From: Actinomycetospora termitidis
GTDB taxonomy: Bacteria > Actinomycetota > Actinomycetes > Mycobacteriales > Pseudonocardiaceae
Assembly (NCBI RefSeq): GCF_030286555.1
Contig: NZ_JASVWF010000004.1
Location: forward strand, 248,001 to 312,000
Direction of reading: 5' to 3'
Length of the DNA: 64,000 bases
The position numbers and the translations under genes are program-made. The notes under the pieces were generated by a model. The model worked only from the letters and a program-made list of their open reading frames with translations. It did not search any database and was not told the DNA's origin. This document shows, piece after piece, positions 1 through 7,968 of this stretch. Position 1 is the first letter of the stretch, and every line of letters begins with the position of its first letter.

Positions 1-123
1 TCGATCGCCTGGCTGCTGCGCTACGTCGAGAACCACACGATCTACGTGTTCGTCTGGTACCGCGTGCTGCTCGGCCTGGTCGTGCTGCTGGCGGTGCTCG
101 GCGGCGTCGTGCCCGCGACCTGA
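1..123 (+). CDS. uppP: Undecaprenyl-diphosphatase UppP (BacA), C-terminal fragment
   Basis: The window opens inside a gene, and only the last 40 residues are visible, ending in TGA at 121-123. The tail has an amphipathic stretch with [14 protein letters not shown], then a final hydrophobic helix ([16 protein letters not shown]). This is the typical end of UppP, the integral membrane enzyme that dephosphorylates undecaprenyl diphosphate to recycle the lipid carrier for peptidoglycan synthesis. Position supports the call: in mycobacteria uppP (Rv2136c) sits directly before the histidine phosphatase and DUF3090 genes found next here. The 5' part lies outside the window, so completeness cannot be judged. 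Confidence 0.8.
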   Translation, partial: SIAWLLRYVENHTIYVFVWYRVLLGLVVLLAVLGGVVPAT

Positions 124-161
124 GCCGACCCGCCCGACCCGACCCGCCGTCGCGAAAGGGA

Positions 162-167
162 TAGGGT
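162..167 (+). promoter_or_regulatory. -10 box TAGGGT of a probable leaderless transcript
   Basis: TAGGGT lies 8 nt before GTG 176, with no ribosome binding site between them. The same arrangement recurs before at least fifteen other genes in the window, which favours GTG 176 over the in-frame GTG at 170. Confidence 0.5.
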
Positions 168-175
168 CGGTGGAC

Positions 176-907
176 GTGACCACGGTGATCCTCCTGCGCC
201 ACGGACGCTCGACGGCGAACGTCTCGGGGGTGCTGGCCGGCCGATCGCCCGGCGTCGGGCTCGACGACACCGGACGCGGCCAGGCCGAGAAGCTCGTGGA
301 CCGGCTCGCCCAGCTCCCGATCGCCGCGGCCGTCCGGTCCCCGCTGCAGCGCTGCGAGGAGACCCTCGCGCCGCTGCTGGAGGCCCGCGGCCTGTCGGCC
401 GTCGTCGAGGACGACCTCGCGGAGGTGGACTACGGCGACTGGACCGGAAAGACGCTCGGCGAGCTCGGCAAGGAGGACCTCTGGAAGGTCGTCCAGGCGC
501 ACCCGTCGGCCGCGGTCTTCCCCGGCGGCGAGGGGCTCGCGACGGTCCAGCACCGCTCGGTCGCGGCGATCCGCCGGCACGCCGCGCGGATCGGCGAGGA
601 GCACGGCCCGAAGGCCATCTGGGTCGCGTGCAGCCACGGCGACGTGATCAAGTCCGTGATCGCGGACGCCCTCGGGCTGCACCTCGACTCGTTCCAGCGG
701 ATCACCGTCGACCCGTGCTCGATCAGCGTGATCAGCTACACACCGACCCGGCCGTTCGTGGTCCGCGTGAACGACACCGGCGGCGACCTCGCCGCGCTGG
801 TGCCCAAGCCGGAGACCGAGGAGGAGACCGCCGACCGGGACGCCGCCGAGGGCGCCGCCGAGGAGCGCTCCGACGCGGTGGTCGGTGGTTCGACCGGCGT
901 AAACTGA
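176..907 (+). CDS. Histidine phosphatase family protein (MSMEG_4193/Rv2135c-like)
   Basis: This is a 243-residue member of the histidine phosphatase (phosphoglycerate mutase-like) superfamily. The N-terminal LLRHGRSTAN holds the phospho-accepting His and its Arg. The second catalytic His is in CSHGDVIK near residue 155. The substrate is unknown; relatives are soluble phosphomonoesterases. The C-terminus is an acidic, low-complexity tail rich in Glu and Ala. GTG 176 is preferred over GTG 170 because TAGGGT at 162-167 leaves no room for a leader and because relatives begin close to the RHG motif. It lies between uppP and the DUF3090 gene, the mycobacterial order. Confidence 0.85.
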   Translation: MTTVILLRHGRSTANVSGVLAGRSPGVGLDDTGRGQAEKLVDRLAQLPIAAAVRSPLQRCEETLAPLLEARGLSAVVEDDLAEVDYGDWTGKTLGELGKEDLWKVVQAHPSAAVFPGGEGLATVQHRSVAAIRRHAARIGEEHGPKAIWVACSHGDVIKSVIADALGLHLDSFQRITVDPCSISVISYTPTRPFVVRVNDTGGDLAALVPKPETEEETADRDAAEGAAEERSDAVVGGSTGVN

Positions 908-930
908 CGCCGCGCATGTTGAGCAGTCCC

Positions 931-950
931 GCCGGGAATCCGTTCCCGGC
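931..950. promoter_or_regulatory. 20-bp perfect palindromic hairpin
   Basis: GCCGGGAA, loop TCCG, TTCCCGGC gives an 8-bp perfect stem between the histidine phosphatase stop and the DUF3090 start. No T tract follows. It could be an attenuator, an operator or a transcript-stabilising hairpin; the sequence does not decide. Confidence 0.4.
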
Positions 951-977
951 CCGATCAGCACGAACAGTCGAGGGGCC

Positions 978-1547
978 ATGCCCAGGGTGATCCACGTCTT
1001 CCGCCAGCCCGACCGGTTCGTCGCCGGCACGGTCGGCGAGCCCGGCGACCGCTCGTTCTACCTCCAGGCGACCGAGTCGGCGCGGAAGGTCTCCGTCCTG
1101 CTCGAGAAGCAGCAGGTGACGGTGCTCTCCGAGCGGATCGGCACGCTGCTCGAGGAGGTCTCGCGCCGCTTCGGCGCCGAGGTCCCGCCGACCACCCCCG
1201 AGGGCGACGTCGACACCTCGCCGCTGGACGTCCCGGTGGAGGAGGAGTTCCGCGTCGGCACGATGGGCCTGGGCTGGGACGCCGAGTCCCGCAGCGTCGT
1301 GGTGGAGCTGCTCGCGGTCACCGAGGAGGAGGTCGACGAGTCGGTCGTGCTCGACGACACCGAGGAGGGCCCGGACGCGCTGCGCGTGTTCCTCAGCCCG
1401 GAGCGCGCCCGCGCGTTCGCGACCCGCGCCGAGCGGGTCGTCGGTGCCGGGCGCCGGCTCTGCCCGCTGTGCACCCAGCCCCTCGACGCCGCCGGGCACG
1501 TCTGTCCCCGCCAGAACGGCTTCCGACGCGTGGCCGCGGAGTCGTGA
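978..1547 (+). CDS. DUF3090 family protein with C-terminal Cys cluster
   Basis: This 189-residue protein of unknown function is conserved in actinobacteria (Rv2134c-like). It opens with the typical PRVIHVFRQPDRFVAGTVGEPG and has an acidic middle. The C-terminus is a likely zinc ribbon: CPLC is followed about 13 residues later by a third Cys (HVCPRQNG), with a nearby His. ATG 978 is preceded by GAGGGG. The next gene begins just after its stop, and the pair is conserved with the SCO1664-type protein across actinobacteria. No enzymatic motif is visible, so the molecular role is open. Confidence 0.85.
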   Translation: MPRVIHVFRQPDRFVAGTVGEPGDRSFYLQATESARKVSVLLEKQQVTVLSERIGTLLEEVSRRFGAEVPPTTPEGDVDTSPLDVPVEEEFRVGTMGLGWDAESRSVVVELLAVTEEEVDESVVLDDTEEGPDALRVFLSPERARAFATRAERVVGAGRRLCPLCTQPLDAAGHVCPRQNGFRRVAAES

Positions 1548-1563
1548 TGTCTGGACGGAGCGC

Positions 1564-2394
1564 TTGACCGGGACCCAGAGCACGCCGGACCCGGTCGACG
1601 TCGACCGCCTCGAGGACCTGCTGCGGCGGGGGACCATCGACGTCGAGGGCCGGTTGACCGACGCCTCGAACACGACCCTGTTCTGCAGCGTGACCCTCGA
1701 CGGCGTCGAGGAGCACTGCGTCTACAAGCCGGTCCGCGGCGAGCGGCCGCTGTGGGACTTCCCCGACGGCACGCTCGCCGGGCGCGAGGTCGCCACCTAC
1801 CTCGTGAGCAAGGCGGCCGAGTTCCACGTCGTGCCGCCGACGGTGCTGCGCGACGGTCCGTTCGGCCCCGGCATGGTCCAGCGCTGGATCGAGACCGACG
1901 ACGAGCGCGAGCTGGTCGACATCGTCGAGCCGAAGGACGTGCAGCCGGGATGGCGCACGGTGCTGCGCGCGCGGGGCGCCGACGGCGAGCCCGCCCTGCT
2001 GGTGCACGCCGACGACCCGGGACTGCGGCAGATGGCCGCGCTCGACGTCGTGGTGAACAACGCCGACCGCAAGGGCGGGCACGTGCTCGCCGGCTCCGAC
2101 GGCCGTACCTACGGCGTCGACCACGGCATCTGCCTGCACCAGGAGACGAAGCTGCGCACGGTGCTGTGGGGCTGGGTCGGCGAACCGCTCGACGACGAGG
2201 TGAAGGACGGGCTGAAGCGTCTGCGCGCGGCCCTGTCGCCGGGCAACGCCGCCGCGCTGGGCGACGAGCTGAACGACCACATCACGCTGCGCGAGGTGAA
2301 GGCGCTCCGCTCGCGGACCGACCGGCTGCTGCACACCGACGAGCTGCCGTCGCCCTCCGGCGGGTGGCCGCCGATCCCGTGGCCCGCGTTCTGA
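1564..2394 (+). CDS. SCO1664 family protein (PI3/4-kinase-like fold)
   Basis: This ~276-residue protein matches the SCO1664 family, which resembles the phosphatidylinositol 3/4-kinase catalytic fold. Visible hallmarks are the nucleotide-binding Lys in YKPVRGERPLWDFP (about residue 55), the catalytic-loop-like DVVVNNADRKGGHVL (about residue 160) and the metal-binding-like YGVDHGICLH. The true substrate is unknown. The frame stays open upstream into DUF3090, but no ATG or GTG follows the DUF3090 stop. TTG 1564 after GGACGGAG is the best start, though it is uncertain. It follows DUF3090 by 16 nt and ends 1 nt before the next gene, so it is operonic. Confidence 0.75.
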   Translation: MTGTQSTPDPVDVDRLEDLLRRGTIDVEGRLTDASNTTLFCSVTLDGVEEHCVYKPVRGERPLWDFPDGTLAGREVATYLVSKAAEFHVVPPTVLRDGPFGPGMVQRWIETDDERELVDIVEPKDVQPGWRTVLRARGADGEPALLVHADDPGLRQMAALDVVVNNADRKGGHVLAGSDGRTYGVDHGICLHQETKLRTVLWGWVGEPLDDEVKDGLKRLRAALSPGNAAALGDELNDHITLREVKALRSRTDRLLHTDELPSPSGGWPPIPWPAF

Positions 2395-2395
2395 G

Positions 2396-3331
2396 ATGAC
2401 CCCGCACGACTTCACCCACCGGCTCGACTCCCGGATGCTCGGCCCGGTCGGGGCGGCGCGGTTGTGGTGGTCGTTCCCGGACGACGAGGACGCCCGCCGC
2501 GACGCCGCCCGCATCCCGGTGACGCCCGAGGCACCGCTGCCCGACCCGTCGTCGGGAATGCTCGCGGTGACGTGGCTGGGGCACGCGTCGACGCTGCTGT
2601 GGGTCGACGGCGTGACGGTGCTGGTCGACCCCGTCCTGTCCCCAGGCATCCCCGGCGCGGCGAAGCGCCTCACGCCGCCGGGACGCACCGTCGAGACCCT
2701 CCCGCGGGTCGACGCCGTGCTGATCAGCCACGACCACTACGACCACCTCGACGTCCGGACGTTCGCGAGCCTGCCGAGGGCGACGAGGATCGTCGCCGGC
2801 CTGAACACCGCCGCGTTCTTCCGGGCCCGGGGGTTCACCGACGTCGTCGAGCTGGACTGGTGGTCCTCGATCGGCCTGCCCGGGCTCTCCGGCGAGGTGC
2901 GGGTCGAGTTCGTCCCCGCCCGGCACTGGTCGCGGCGCACGCTGACCGACCGCTGCCACCGGCTCTGGGGCGGCTGGGTGGTCACCGCGCCCGACGGCCG
3001 GTCGATCTACCACGCGGGGGACACCGCCTACGGCTCGTTCCTCAAGCGGATCGCGGGGCGGCACCGGCGGATCGCGATCGCCGCCCTGCCGGTCGGGGCC
3101 TACGCACCGCGGGACCTGCTCCGCGAGGTGCACATGGACCCGGCCGAGGCGGTGCGGGCGGCCGGAGTCCTGGATGTGCAGCGGGTGGTGCCCATCCACT
3201 GGGGCACCTTCGTGCTCTCCGGCGAGCCCGTGCTGGAGCCGATCGAGGCGACCCGGCGCGCGTGGGCCCGCTCCGGCCGCGCCCGCGAGGACCTGTGGGA
3301 CCTGCCCATCGGGGGGTCCCGGACGCTGTGA
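2396..3331 (+). CDS. MBL-fold metallo-hydrolase (NAPE-PLD/UlaG-like)
   Basis: This 311-residue metallo-beta-lactamase-fold enzyme has the zinc motif ISHDHYDHLD at about residue 112 (His-X-His-X-Asp-His). Downstream His/Asp ligands lie in ARHWSRR, IYHAGDTAYG and PIHWGTF. The N-terminal DFTHRLDSRMLGPVGAARLWWSF region and WLGHASTLL strand are typical of the N-acyl-phosphatidylethanolamine phospholipase D-like branch, so a phosphodiester lipid or similar substrate is possible but unproven. ATG 2396 starts 1 nt after the preceding stop. Its TGA overlaps the GTG of the MFS gene, implying translational coupling. Confidence 0.85.
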   Translation: MTPHDFTHRLDSRMLGPVGAARLWWSFPDDEDARRDAARIPVTPEAPLPDPSSGMLAVTWLGHASTLLWVDGVTVLVDPVLSPGIPGAAKRLTPPGRTVETLPRVDAVLISHDHYDHLDVRTFASLPRATRIVAGLNTAAFFRARGFTDVVELDWWSSIGLPGLSGEVRVEFVPARHWSRRTLTDRCHRLWGGWVVTAPDGRSIYHAGDTAYGSFLKRIAGRHRRIAIAALPVGAYAPRDLLREVHMDPAEAVRAAGVLDVQRVVPIHWGTFVLSGEPVLEPIEATRRAWARSGRAREDLWDLPIGGSRTL

Positions 3332-4572
3332 GGCTGCTCGTCTGGGGCACCGCGGTCCTCGCCTACGTGTGCTCGGTCATCGGGCGCTCGGCGCTGGCGG
3401 CCACGGGACCGGTCGCCGCGGAGCGCTTCGAAGTCTCCGCCGGCGTGCTGTCGCTGCTCGCGGTGCTGTCCCTCGGGGTCTACGCCGCGCTGCAGATCCC
3501 GGCCGGCGTGCTCGTGGACCGCTTCGGCCCGAAGCTGCTGATCTCCGGCGGAGCCGTCCTGGTAACGGTCGGGCAGGCGCTGCTCGCGCTGGCGCCGACC
3601 TTCCCGGTCGCGGTGCTCGGGCGGGTGCTGGCCGGGGCCGGCGACGCGGTGATGTTCGTCAGCGTGCTGCGCCTCGTGCCGACGTGGTTCGCACCCCGGC
3701 GTGTCCCCCTGGTCAACCAGCTCTCCGGCATCCTCGGCCAGCTCGGGCAGGCGGTGTCGGCGATCCCGCTCGCCGGGCTGGTCGTGGCCTCCGGGTGGAC
3801 GGCGGCGTACCTGGTGGCCGCGGGCGCGAGCGGGATCGTCGCCGTCGTGGCGGCGCTGGTGATCCGTCCCGGACCGATCGGTTCGGCGACGGAGGGCGGA
3901 GGCGCGCGACTGCGCGAGGTGATCGCCACGCCCGGTGCTCGCCTCGGGTTCTGGTGCCACTTCGCGGCGCCGTTCTCCGCGAACGTCTTCGGCCTGCTGT
4001 GGGGCTATCCGTTCCTGACGACGGAGGGCGTGCCGGTCGGCCTCGCGCGGGTGCTGGTGAGCGGCGTCGTCGTGGTGACGATGGTCTTCGGCCCGCTGTT
4101 CGGCCTGCTCTCGGGGCGCTTCCCGCACCGGCGCGTCGAGCTGGTCGGGGCGTCGGTGGTGGCCCAGACGGTGGCGTGGGCCGTGGTCCTCGCGTGGCCG
4201 GGTCCGGCGCCGGTCGCCGTGCTCGTGGTGCTGGTGATCGTCCTCGCCAGCGGCGGATCGGCCTCACTGGTCGCCTTCGACGTGGCGCGCTCGTCGGTGT
4301 CGTCGGCGGCGATCGGCCGGGCGTCGGGGCTGACGAACGTCGGCGGGTTCGTCTCCGGACTGGCGGTGGTCGCGCTGGTCGGCGTGCTGCTCGACCTCCA
4401 GGGCGCGGGCTCGCCCGACTCCTGGACCGTCGACGTCTTCCGTGTCGCGATGGCCGTGCACGTCCCGGTGCTGCTCATCGGGCTCGGCGGCATGTGGTGG
4501 TCCCGACGGCGGGTGCGGGTTCCCGACGGCGGGTCGGGCCGGCTGCGGGAGTCGGCGGTGGCCCACCACTGA
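3328..4572 (+). CDS. MFS transporter
   Basis: This 414-residue major facilitator superfamily permease has about 12 hydrophobic segments. The family loop motif between helices 2 and 3 is visible as DRFGPKLLI, after a first helix starting LLVWGTAVLAYVCSVIGRSALAATGP. Substrate unknown; it could import or export a small metabolite in concert with the upstream hydrolase. GTG 3328 overlaps the preceding TGA (GTGA). The polar C-terminal tail contains two copies of the recurrent word TCCCGACGGCGGGT in tandem, at 4500-4513 and 4520-4534, which encode Arg/Val/Pro/Asp-Gly residues here. Confidence 0.88.
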   Translation: MRLLVWGTAVLAYVCSVIGRSALAATGPVAAERFEVSAGVLSLLAVLSLGVYAALQIPAGVLVDRFGPKLLISGGAVLVTVGQALLALAPTFPVAVLGRVLAGAGDAVMFVSVLRLVPTWFAPRRVPLVNQLSGILGQLGQAVSAIPLAGLVVASGWTAAYLVAAGASGIVAVVAALVIRPGPIGSATEGGGARLREVIATPGARLGFWCHFAAPFSANVFGLLWGYPFLTTEGVPVGLARVLVSGVVVVTMVFGPLFGLLSGRFPHRRVELVGASVVAQTVAWAVVLAWPGPAPVAVLVVLVIVLASGGSASLVAFDVARSSVSSAAIGRASGLTNVGGFVSGLAVVALVGVLLDLQGAGSPDSWTVDVFRVAMAVHVPVLLIGLGGMWWSRRRVRVPDGGSGRLRESAVAHH

Positions 4573-4583
4573 CTCCGGACGCT

Positions 4584-4810
4584 GCGGGTGAATGGCGACC
4601 TGCGCGCACCGGACGCCAGTGATCCGCCATCGTCGGCGGCGGCTGAGGTCCGGGACTCCACGGCGCCGCGGGTGAATGGCGACCTACGCGCACCGGACGC
4701 CAGGGATCGGCCATCGTCGGCGGCGGCGGACGCCCACGACCCCCGGCCCCGCGGATGTATGGCGACCTGCACGCACTGGACGCCAGGGATCCGCCATCGT
4801 CGGCAGTGCC
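4584..4810. repeat. Three tandem ~84-bp repeats with inverted ends
   Basis: Units begin at 4584, 4668 and 4751, giving periods of 84 and 83 bp. Each carries the core ATGGCGACCT, then CGCACCGGACGCCAG, then CCGCCATCGTCGGC, with few substitutions between copies. Each core starts with ATGGCG and ends with CGCCAT, so a unit can fold on itself, and copies 1 and 2 hold a central near-palindrome (CGCGCA). The spacers between cores diverge more than the cores. The array starts 12 nt after the MFS stop. A dispersed palindromic repeat family expanded locally is the simplest reading. Confidence 0.75.
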
Positions 4811-4904
4811 GGACGGCGCCGCCGAGGCAGCGCACCCGAAGCTCCCGTCAGACAGCCCTCAGCGACCGGTGACCACGAGGCCCAGTGAACGCCGACGGCC
4901 GAGC

Positions 4905-4951
4905 GGGCGTCCATCCGGTCCCGCGGAGAGTTGCGGGACCGATGGACGCCC
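4905..4951. terminator. Long hairpin, probable bidirectional terminator
   Basis: The left arm at 4905-4924 (GGGCGTCCATCCGGTCCCGC) pairs with the right arm at 4933-4951 across an 8-nt loop (GGAGAGTT), with one bulged C. It sits between the convergent MFS gene and the excalibur gene. No T tract is present, as is common for GC-rich actinobacterial terminators. Confidence 0.7.
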
Positions 4952-4964
4952 ACTCGGCGAGGCG

Positions 4965-5396
4965 TCAGCGGCGACCCGCCTGCGAGCGGCGCACGACGAA
5001 CGCTCCGGCGAACGCAGCGAGCAGACCGCCGGCGACCAGTGGCGCGGCACCGGTCTCCGTGCTGCCGTCGCCCGTCTCGGCGCCGCCCTCGGGGACGACG
5101 GTGACCTGGTCCGGCCGCGTCGAGCCGGAGGAGGACACGGTCTCGTCCTGCGATCCGCTGCCCGATGCCGACGGGGAGCCGCCGTCGGCGCCGTCGGCCT
5201 CGCAGGCCACGCCGTCGCGGTCACGGTCGAGGGGGAGGCGGTAACCGGGCTCGCCGCGCTGGATGTTCGACACGCCGGCGTCGAAGGCCTCCTGGCAGTT
5301 GTCGTAGCGGGTCTGCGCCGACGCCGTCCCGGCGACCCCGAGCGGGGCGAGGACGAGGACCGCCGTGGCGGCGACGGCGGCGATGGTGTGCTTCAC
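4965..5396 (-). CDS. Secreted excalibur-domain protein with C-terminal membrane anchor
   Basis: This is a 143-residue exported protein. GTG 5396 follows GAGGAG and opens a signal peptide (hydrophobic core IAAVAATAVLVLAPLGVAG, cleavage near ASAQ). Next comes an excalibur calcium-binding domain: YDNCQEAFDAG, then LDRDRDGVACE, with an EF-hand-like DxDxDG loop and two Cys likely in a disulfide. A Ser/Gly/Asp-rich linker leads to STETG, a hydrophobic helix and RRSQAGRR. That layout mimics a sortase sorting signal but lacks LPxTG. The adjacent sortase gene makes cell-wall attachment plausible; this is inference. Confidence 0.8.
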   Translation of the reverse strand: MKHTIAAVAATAVLVLAPLGVAGTASAQTRYDNCQEAFDAGVSNIQRGEPGYRLPLDRDRDGVACEADGADGGSPSASGSGSQDETVSSSGSTRPDQVTVVPEGGAETGDGSTETGAAPLVAGGLLAAFAGAFVVRRSQAGRR

Positions 5397-5415
5397 AGGT
5401 GTGTCTCCTCGGTGA

Positions 5416-6054
5416 TCACGGGTTTCTCGACCAGCCGTCGTAGCTGGCGAAGACGATGACGTTGTCGTCGTAGCGATGGGCGCTGCGGTCGAGCGCTCCG
5501 CCGCAGGTGATGAGCCGGAGCTGGGCGTCACGGGTGTCGCCGTAGACGGCCGTCGTCGGGAAGGCGTCCTTGTCGGCCTGGACGACGTCCGTGACGGTGA
5601 ACGACGCCGTCCGCCCGTCCCGGCGGCTCACGGCGATCCGGTCGCCGCGCTCGACGTCGTCGAGGTCGGCGAACACGCCGTCGCGCCCGTCGCCGTTGAC
5701 GTGCCCGACGACGACGGCCGGGCCGAGCTCACCCGGCGTCGGGCCGAGCCGGTACCACCCGGCCTGCTCCGGGGTGTGGACCGACGGCACCTCGATGCGC
5801 TTCTGCGCGTCGACGCCGACGGCCAGCAGCGACGAGCACGCGTCGATCGAGCCGACGGTGATCCCGATCGGGTCGGACGACGGCAGCGGCGTGCGGTCGA
5901 GATGGGTCGGCGGCCCGATCGGTGTGCACCGCGGGACGGAGGAGGGCGCCGACACGAACGCCGCGAGGGCGAGCAGGACGGCGGCCACCGCGGCGAGCGC
6001 GATGGTGGACCGGGGCGGCGGGGTGCGGACGAGGTCGTCCACCAGCGACCGCAT
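5416..6054 (-). CDS. Class F-like sortase
   Basis: This is a 212-residue membrane-anchored sortase. One N-terminal transmembrane helix (IALAAVAAVLLALAAFVSA) precedes the extracellular beta-barrel. The catalytic triad is visible: His in VVVGHVNGDG, Cys in LRLITCGG (the TLxTC-like motif) and Arg in HRYDDNVIVFA. The small size and lack of accessory domains fit the actinobacterial class F group (inference). ATG 6054 overlaps the stop of the small membrane gene (TGATG), implying coupling, and is preferred over the longer frame from 6084. It lies 19 bp upstream of the excalibur gene, its likely substrate. Confidence 0.85.
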   Translation of the reverse strand: MRSLVDDLVRTPPPRSTIALAAVAAVLLALAAFVSAPSSVPRCTPIGPPTHLDRTPLPSSDPIGITVGSIDACSSLLAVGVDAQKRIEVPSVHTPEQAGWYRLGPTPGELGPAVVVGHVNGDGRDGVFADLDDVERGDRIAVSRRDGRTASFTVTDVVQADKDAFPTTAVYGDTRDAQLRLITCGGALDRSAHRYDDNVIVFASYDGWSRNP

Positions 6055-6212
6055 CAGTGGTGGGACATCGTGCGTCGGATCCACACCGCGATCCCGGCGA
6101 ACAGCGCCAGCACGGCAGCACCACCGAGGGTCATGCCGAGGCCGCCGCTGCGGCCGTGGATCAGCACCACGACGACCAGGACCACCCCGACCGCCGCCAC
6201 CGTCGTTCTCAC
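6054..6212 (-). CDS. Small two-helix membrane protein
   Basis: A 52-residue hydrophobic protein with two predicted transmembrane helices (TTVAAVGVVLVVVVLIHG and LGGAAVLALFAGIAVWI) joined by a Gly-rich turn, ending in RRTMSHH. No family is recognised. GTG 6212 is chosen because the frame becomes strongly hydrophobic there; a longer form from 6317 is possible. Its stop overlaps the sortase ATG, so it is the first gene of the three-gene surface operon and may help assemble or present the sortase or its substrate (inference). Confidence 0.55.
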   Translation of the reverse strand: MRTTVAAVGVVLVVVVLIHGRSGGLGMTLGGAAVLALFAGIAVWIRRTMSHH

Positions 6213-6513
6213 ACGAGCCCCCGACCCGGTCGACACCGGCGGACCGGACGGTCCGACGGCAGGAGCGGGAGTCAACTCGTGTGGGTGTCGAGAGTCGTGG
6301 AGATCCACGGCGGCCACGCCGGACCCGTTCGGGCGAAGGAGCTGGGCGGCGACGACCAGCGGGTCACCCGTGCTGCTCGCCGGCCCTCCTGACAGCCCTC
6401 AGTGCCTGCTGATCATCGCCGCCCGTCCGCTGCGGGCGAACGCGGACCGGTGAATCCGGACCCCCGTCCCACGAGCGCGGCACGACAGCGGGTGTCGTCG
6501 TAGCGTGGAGGAG
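6213..6513. other. Divergent intergenic region
   Basis: About 300 bp between the leftward sortase operon and the rightward AAA ATPase. A leftward -35-like TTGACT lies at 6275-6270, but no good -10 is seen 17 nt on. A rightward TAGCGT (6501-6506) serves the ATPase. Otherwise no gene or repeat is evident. Confidence 0.4.
6501..6506 (+). promoter_or_regulatory. -10 box TAGCGT, probable leaderless start of the AAA gene
   Basis: TAGCGT ends 7 nt before GTG 6514. The alternative GTG 6505 overlaps the hexamer itself and would begin upstream of the likely transcript start. Confidence 0.45.
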
Positions 6514-7968
6514 GTGAGCACCCCGAGCCCGAACCAGGCCACCGCTCCGGGTACGACCCCGGCCCCGCCCGAGGGCCTCCCGACCACGCTGGGTGAGCTC
6601 CGCGCGAGCGACCACCCCGCGAAGACCGCGCGCAGCGTCCGTGACGAGCTGCGCGACAACCTGCTGGCCACTCTGAAGGCCGGCGAGAACCCCTGGCCCG
6701 GCATCGTGGGCTTCGAGCGCACCGTGCTGCCGCAGTTCGAGCGCGCGATCCTCGCCGGGCACGACGTCGTGCTCCTCGGCGAGCGCGGCCAGGGCAAGAC
6801 GCGTCTGCTGCGCAGCCTCGTCGCCCTGCTCGACGAGTGGACGCCCGTCATCGAGGGTTCCGAGATCGGCGAGCACCCGGAGCAGCCGATCATCCCGGCG
6901 AGCATCCGCCGCGCCACCGTCGAGGGCGACGCGCTGCCGGTCGCGTGGCGGCACCGCTCGGAGCGGTACGCCGAGAAGCTCGCCACCCCGGACACGAGCG
7001 TCGCCGACCTCATCGGTGACGTCGACCCGGTCAAGGTCGCCGAGGGCCGCTCGCTGGGCGACCCGGAGACCATCCACTACGGCCTCGTCCCGCGGGCGCA
7101 CCGCGGCATCGTGACCGTCAACGAGCTGCCCGACCTCGCCGAGCGCATCCAGGTCGCGCTGCTCAACGTCATGGAGGAGCGGGACATCCAGGTCCGCGGC
7201 TACACGCTGCGCCTGCCCCTCGACATCCTCCTCGTCGCGAGCGCGAACCCGGAGGACTACACCAACCGCGGGCGGATCATCACCCCGCTGAAGGACCGCT
7301 TCGGCGCCGAGGTCCGCACGCACTACCCGCTCGAGGTCGACGGCGAGGTCGCGCTGATCCGCCAGGAGGCCGACACCGTCGCGGAGGTGCCCGACCACCT
7401 CGTCGAGGTCATCGCCCGCTTCACCCGCAACCTGCGCAACGCCTCCGCGATCGACCAGCGCTCCGGCGTCTCGGCCCGGTTCTCCGTGGCCGCCGCCGAG
7501 ACGGTGGCGGCCGCGGCCCTGCGCCGGGCCGCCGTCACCGGGGAGGACACCCCGGTCGCGCGGCCGGTCGACCTCGAGGCCGTGCCGCCGGTGCTGCGCG
7601 GCAAGCTCGAGTTCGAGTCCGGCGAGGAGGGGCGCGAGGAGGAGCTGCTGACGCACCTGCTCCGGCGCGCGGTCGCCGAGACCGCCCGCAAGCGCCTCGC
7701 CGGGGTCGACCTCGGCCCGCTCGCCGACGCGGTGGCCGAGGGCCGCCGCGTGGTGACGGGGGAGCGGGTCCCGGCCCGGGAGGTCGTCGCGACCCTGCCG
7801 TCCATCCCCGTCGTGCGCACCGTCGCCGACAAGCTGGGCGCGGGTGACACCGAGGCACCGGGGCCGCTGGCCTCCGCCGTCGAGCTGGCGCTCGAGCACC
7901 TCTACCTCACGCGCAAGCTCGCGAAGGACGACGACGAGGACGACGGGACGGTCACCTATGGCGGCTGA
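6514..7968 (+). CDS. MoxR/Mg-chelatase-like AAA+ ATPase (Rv0958-like)
   Basis: This 484-residue AAA+ ATPase is of the magnesium-chelatase/MoxR type. Walker A is LLGERGQGKT (about residue 87) and the Walker B region is GIVTVNELPDL (about residue 205); a sensor-like SANPEDYTNRGRI follows. The C-terminal half contains the helical lid. Such ATPases act with a VWA-domain partner, which here is the next gene, overlapping by 11 bp; the M. tuberculosis pair is Rv0958-Rv0959. These pairs generally remodel or insert cofactors into protein targets, but the target is unknown. Chelation of magnesium is unlikely because no bacteriochlorophyll genes are present. Confidence 0.85.
   Translation: MSTPSPNQATAPGTTPAPPEGLPTTLGELRASDHPAKTARSVRDELRDNLLATLKAGENPWPGIVGFERTVLPQFERAILAGHDVVLLGERGQGKTRLLRSLVALLDEWTPVIEGSEIGEHPEQPIIPASIRRATVEGDALPVAWRHRSERYAEKLATPDTSVADLIGDVDPVKVAEGRSLGDPETIHYGLVPRAHRGIVTVNELPDLAERIQVALLNVMEERDIQVRGYTLRLPLDILLVASANPEDYTNRGRIITPLKDRFGAEVRTHYPLEVDGEVALIRQEADTVAEVPDHLVEVIARFTRNLRNASAIDQRSGVSARFSVAAAETVAAAALRRAAVTGEDTPVARPVDLEAVPPVLRGKLEFESGEEGREEELLTHLLRRAVAETARKRLAGVDLGPLADAVAEGRRVVTGERVPAREVVATLPSIPVVRTVADKLGAGDTEAPGPLASAVELALEHLYLTRKLAKDDDEDDGTVTYGG

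Larger units (their letters stand above)
4573..4964. other. Intergenic region between convergent operons: repeat array and hairpin
   Basis: There is no convincing gene in these 392 bp. The first two thirds are a triplicated ~84-bp repeat and the last part is a strong hairpin, each listed separately. Small open frames here follow the repeat periodicity and have no recognisable protein features. Confidence 0.7.

Noticed and set aside
4588..4888. Short open frames across the triplicated repeat
   Set aside because: Their peptides simply repeat with the DNA period, and neither signal sequence nor domain is visible.
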